Shown here: positions 5,309 to 6,257 of the stretch, piece after piece | Position numbering within the stretch: the stretch's first letter is position 1 | How the letters are laid out: each line of letters starts with the position of its first letter | Made by a program: the position numbers and the translations under genes | From: Pseudomonadota bacterium | GTDB taxonomy: Bacteria > Pseudomonadota > Gammaproteobacteria > Burkholderiales > Burkholderiaceae_B | DNA: 6,257 bases | Assembly: GCA_023389535.1 (NCBI GenBank) | Contig: JAEWEH010000353.1 | Span: 1-6,257 of the forward strand | Direction of reading: 5' to 3' | The notes under the pieces: model-generated | The model's input: only the letters and a program-made list of their open reading frames with translations | Databases searched by the model: none | What the model was told of the DNA's origin: nothing

Positions 5309-6257
5309 ATGGAACAAACAACCATCATCGGCGCCGGCATTGTCGGCTTGTGCACCGCCGTGGCGCTACAGCAGCGCGGTGTGCAGGTCAGGCTGATCGA
5401 CGAACGGGAGCCGGGTACGGGCACTTCATTCGGCAATGCCGGATTGGTCAGTGTGGACAGCTGCATTCCCATCGCCTTGCCCGGCATGATGAAGCAAGTC
5501 CCGAAGTGGCTGATCGACGCGGAAAGCCCGCTGAGCGTGCGGCCCGCTTACCTTCCGGCGGCTGCGCCGTGGTTGATGCGCTGGATCAAGTCCGGGGCGA
5601 GCGAGCGCAGTGCAGCGCGCCAGTCCCGCGCCCTTTATCAATTGCACAAGGATGCCGTGCAGCTATACCGCGCACTGCTGGGCGATGAATCGTTCCATGA
5701 ACTTATTCACGTGACCGGGCAGCTACATGTCTGGGAGTCGCCGGACAAGACCGCCGGTGACCTGCTGGCCGAACGCTTGCGTGAACAGAATGGCGTCGCG
5801 CCGCGGCAGCTTAGCGGCCCGGAGATCTTCGATCTTTCCCCGGGCATGGACAGGGCGGTGCGTCGCGCCGAGTTCTACGAGAAGAACGGCCACGTCGCGA
5901 ATCCTTACTTGCTGGTACAGCGCCTGTTCAGCATCTTCATGGAAAATGGCGGCGAGTATCTGCGGCAGAAGGTCAATGGCATCAGCCGCGCGCCGGGCGG
6001 CGCTTACCGAATCATTACCGCGACGTCGGACTTGAGCGCCGACAAGCTGGCCGTTTGCTCGGGCGCGTGGTCCAAGAGGCTGCTCAAGAACCTGGGCGTG
6101 AACATACCCCTGGAAACCGAGCGCGGCTATCATGTCGCCTTTGACCGTAGCGCGCTGGACATCAAGATACCTGTCCTGCACAAAGAGCGGGCCTTCGGCG
6201 TCACCCCCATGGTCGACAATATCCGCGTCGCCGGCTTTGTGGAGATCGCCGGGCTGG
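5309..6257 (+). CDS. DadA-like FAD-dependent D-amino-acid dehydrogenase (3' end outside window)
   Basis: Predicted flavoprotein that dehydrogenates a D-amino acid or related amine to an imino acid, probably passing electrons to the respiratory chain as DadA does. 316 residues are visible of a usual ~415. The Rossmann motif is IIGAGIVGLCTA (6-17), with acidic D31 ending the second strand (VRLID). SFGNAGLVS (40-48) corresponds to the SFANAG stretch of DadA, and SVRPAYLPAAAPWLMRW (76-92) to its RP.YLP..LPWL region. ERGYHVAF (271-278) is a further family motif. AGGA at 5300-5303 lies five bases before the ATG, and the gene starts 11 bases after the Rid stop codon, so co-transcription is very likely. 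It is clearly not a copy of the first flavoenzyme: the two share the fold but differ in the substrate domain. The exact substrate is unknown, so the symbol dadA is not given. Confidence 0.92.
   Translation, partial: MEQTTIIGAGIVGLCTAVALQQRGVQVRLIDEREPGTGTSFGNAGLVSVDSCIPIALPGMMKQVPKWLIDAESPLSVRPAYLPAAAPWLMRWIKSGASERSAARQSRALYQLHKDAVQLYRALLGDESFHELIHVTGQLHVWESPDKTAGDLLAERLREQNGVAPRQLSGPEIFDLSPGMDRAVRRAEFYEKNGHVANPYLLVQRLFSIFMENGGEYLRQKVNGISRAPGGAYRIITATSDLSADKLAVCSGAWSKRLLKNLGVNIPLETERGYHVAFDRSALDIKIPVLHKERAFGVTPMVDNIRVAGFVEIAGL

Noticed and set aside
1..6257. Mobile elements, CRISPR arrays, tRNA or rRNA genes
   Set aside because: No transposase-like or integrase-like frame, no regularly spaced repeats and no tRNA-like cloverleaf were seen. 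The only long repeat is the protein-level PAS duplication.

Overview
The window is GC-rich bacterial chromosome with tightly packed genes and LysR-type regulators divergent from their neighbours. The style of the proteins suggests a betaproteobacterium, perhaps Burkholderiales/Alcaligenaceae (Bordetella/Achromobacter-like). That placement is an impression from the protein sequences, not a computed result.

Left part (1-2389): a LysR-type regulator on the minus strand runs off the left edge. It is divergent, across 157 bases, from a cytoplasmic diguanylate cyclase with two tandem PAS-like sensor domains and a GGDEF domain. The shared intergenic region holds two dyads and a plausible promoter for the regulator. 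The cyclase converges on a second LysR gene. Between them lies a perfect 17-bp stem hairpin that contains the stop codon of the second regulator.

Right part (2382-6257): the second LysR-type regulator (minus) is divergent, across 162 bases, from a three-gene plus-strand operon: FAD-dependent amine/amino-acid oxidoreductase (TTG start), Rid-family imine deaminase, and a DadA-like FAD D-amino-acid dehydrogenase cut by the right edge. The divergent region carries a perfect 14-bp palindrome of the LysR T-N11-A/ATAC-GTAT type, plus a second ATAC-N7-GTAT dyad over the likely -10 of the operon.

The operon makes biochemical sense. Two flavoenzymes can oxidise amines or amino acids to imines, and the Rid protein, which keeps the catalytic Arg and Glu, can speed imine hydrolysis to a keto compound and ammonia. 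The divergent LysR protein is the obvious candidate sensor of the substrate. The substrate cannot be read from the sequence. All domain types are known. The less ordinary parts are the pairing of two different flavoenzymes around one Rid gene, the clear operator architecture, the gapless 160-residue PAS duplication, and the regulator tail that ends inside a hairpin. No mobile element, CRISPR array, tRNA or rRNA was seen.
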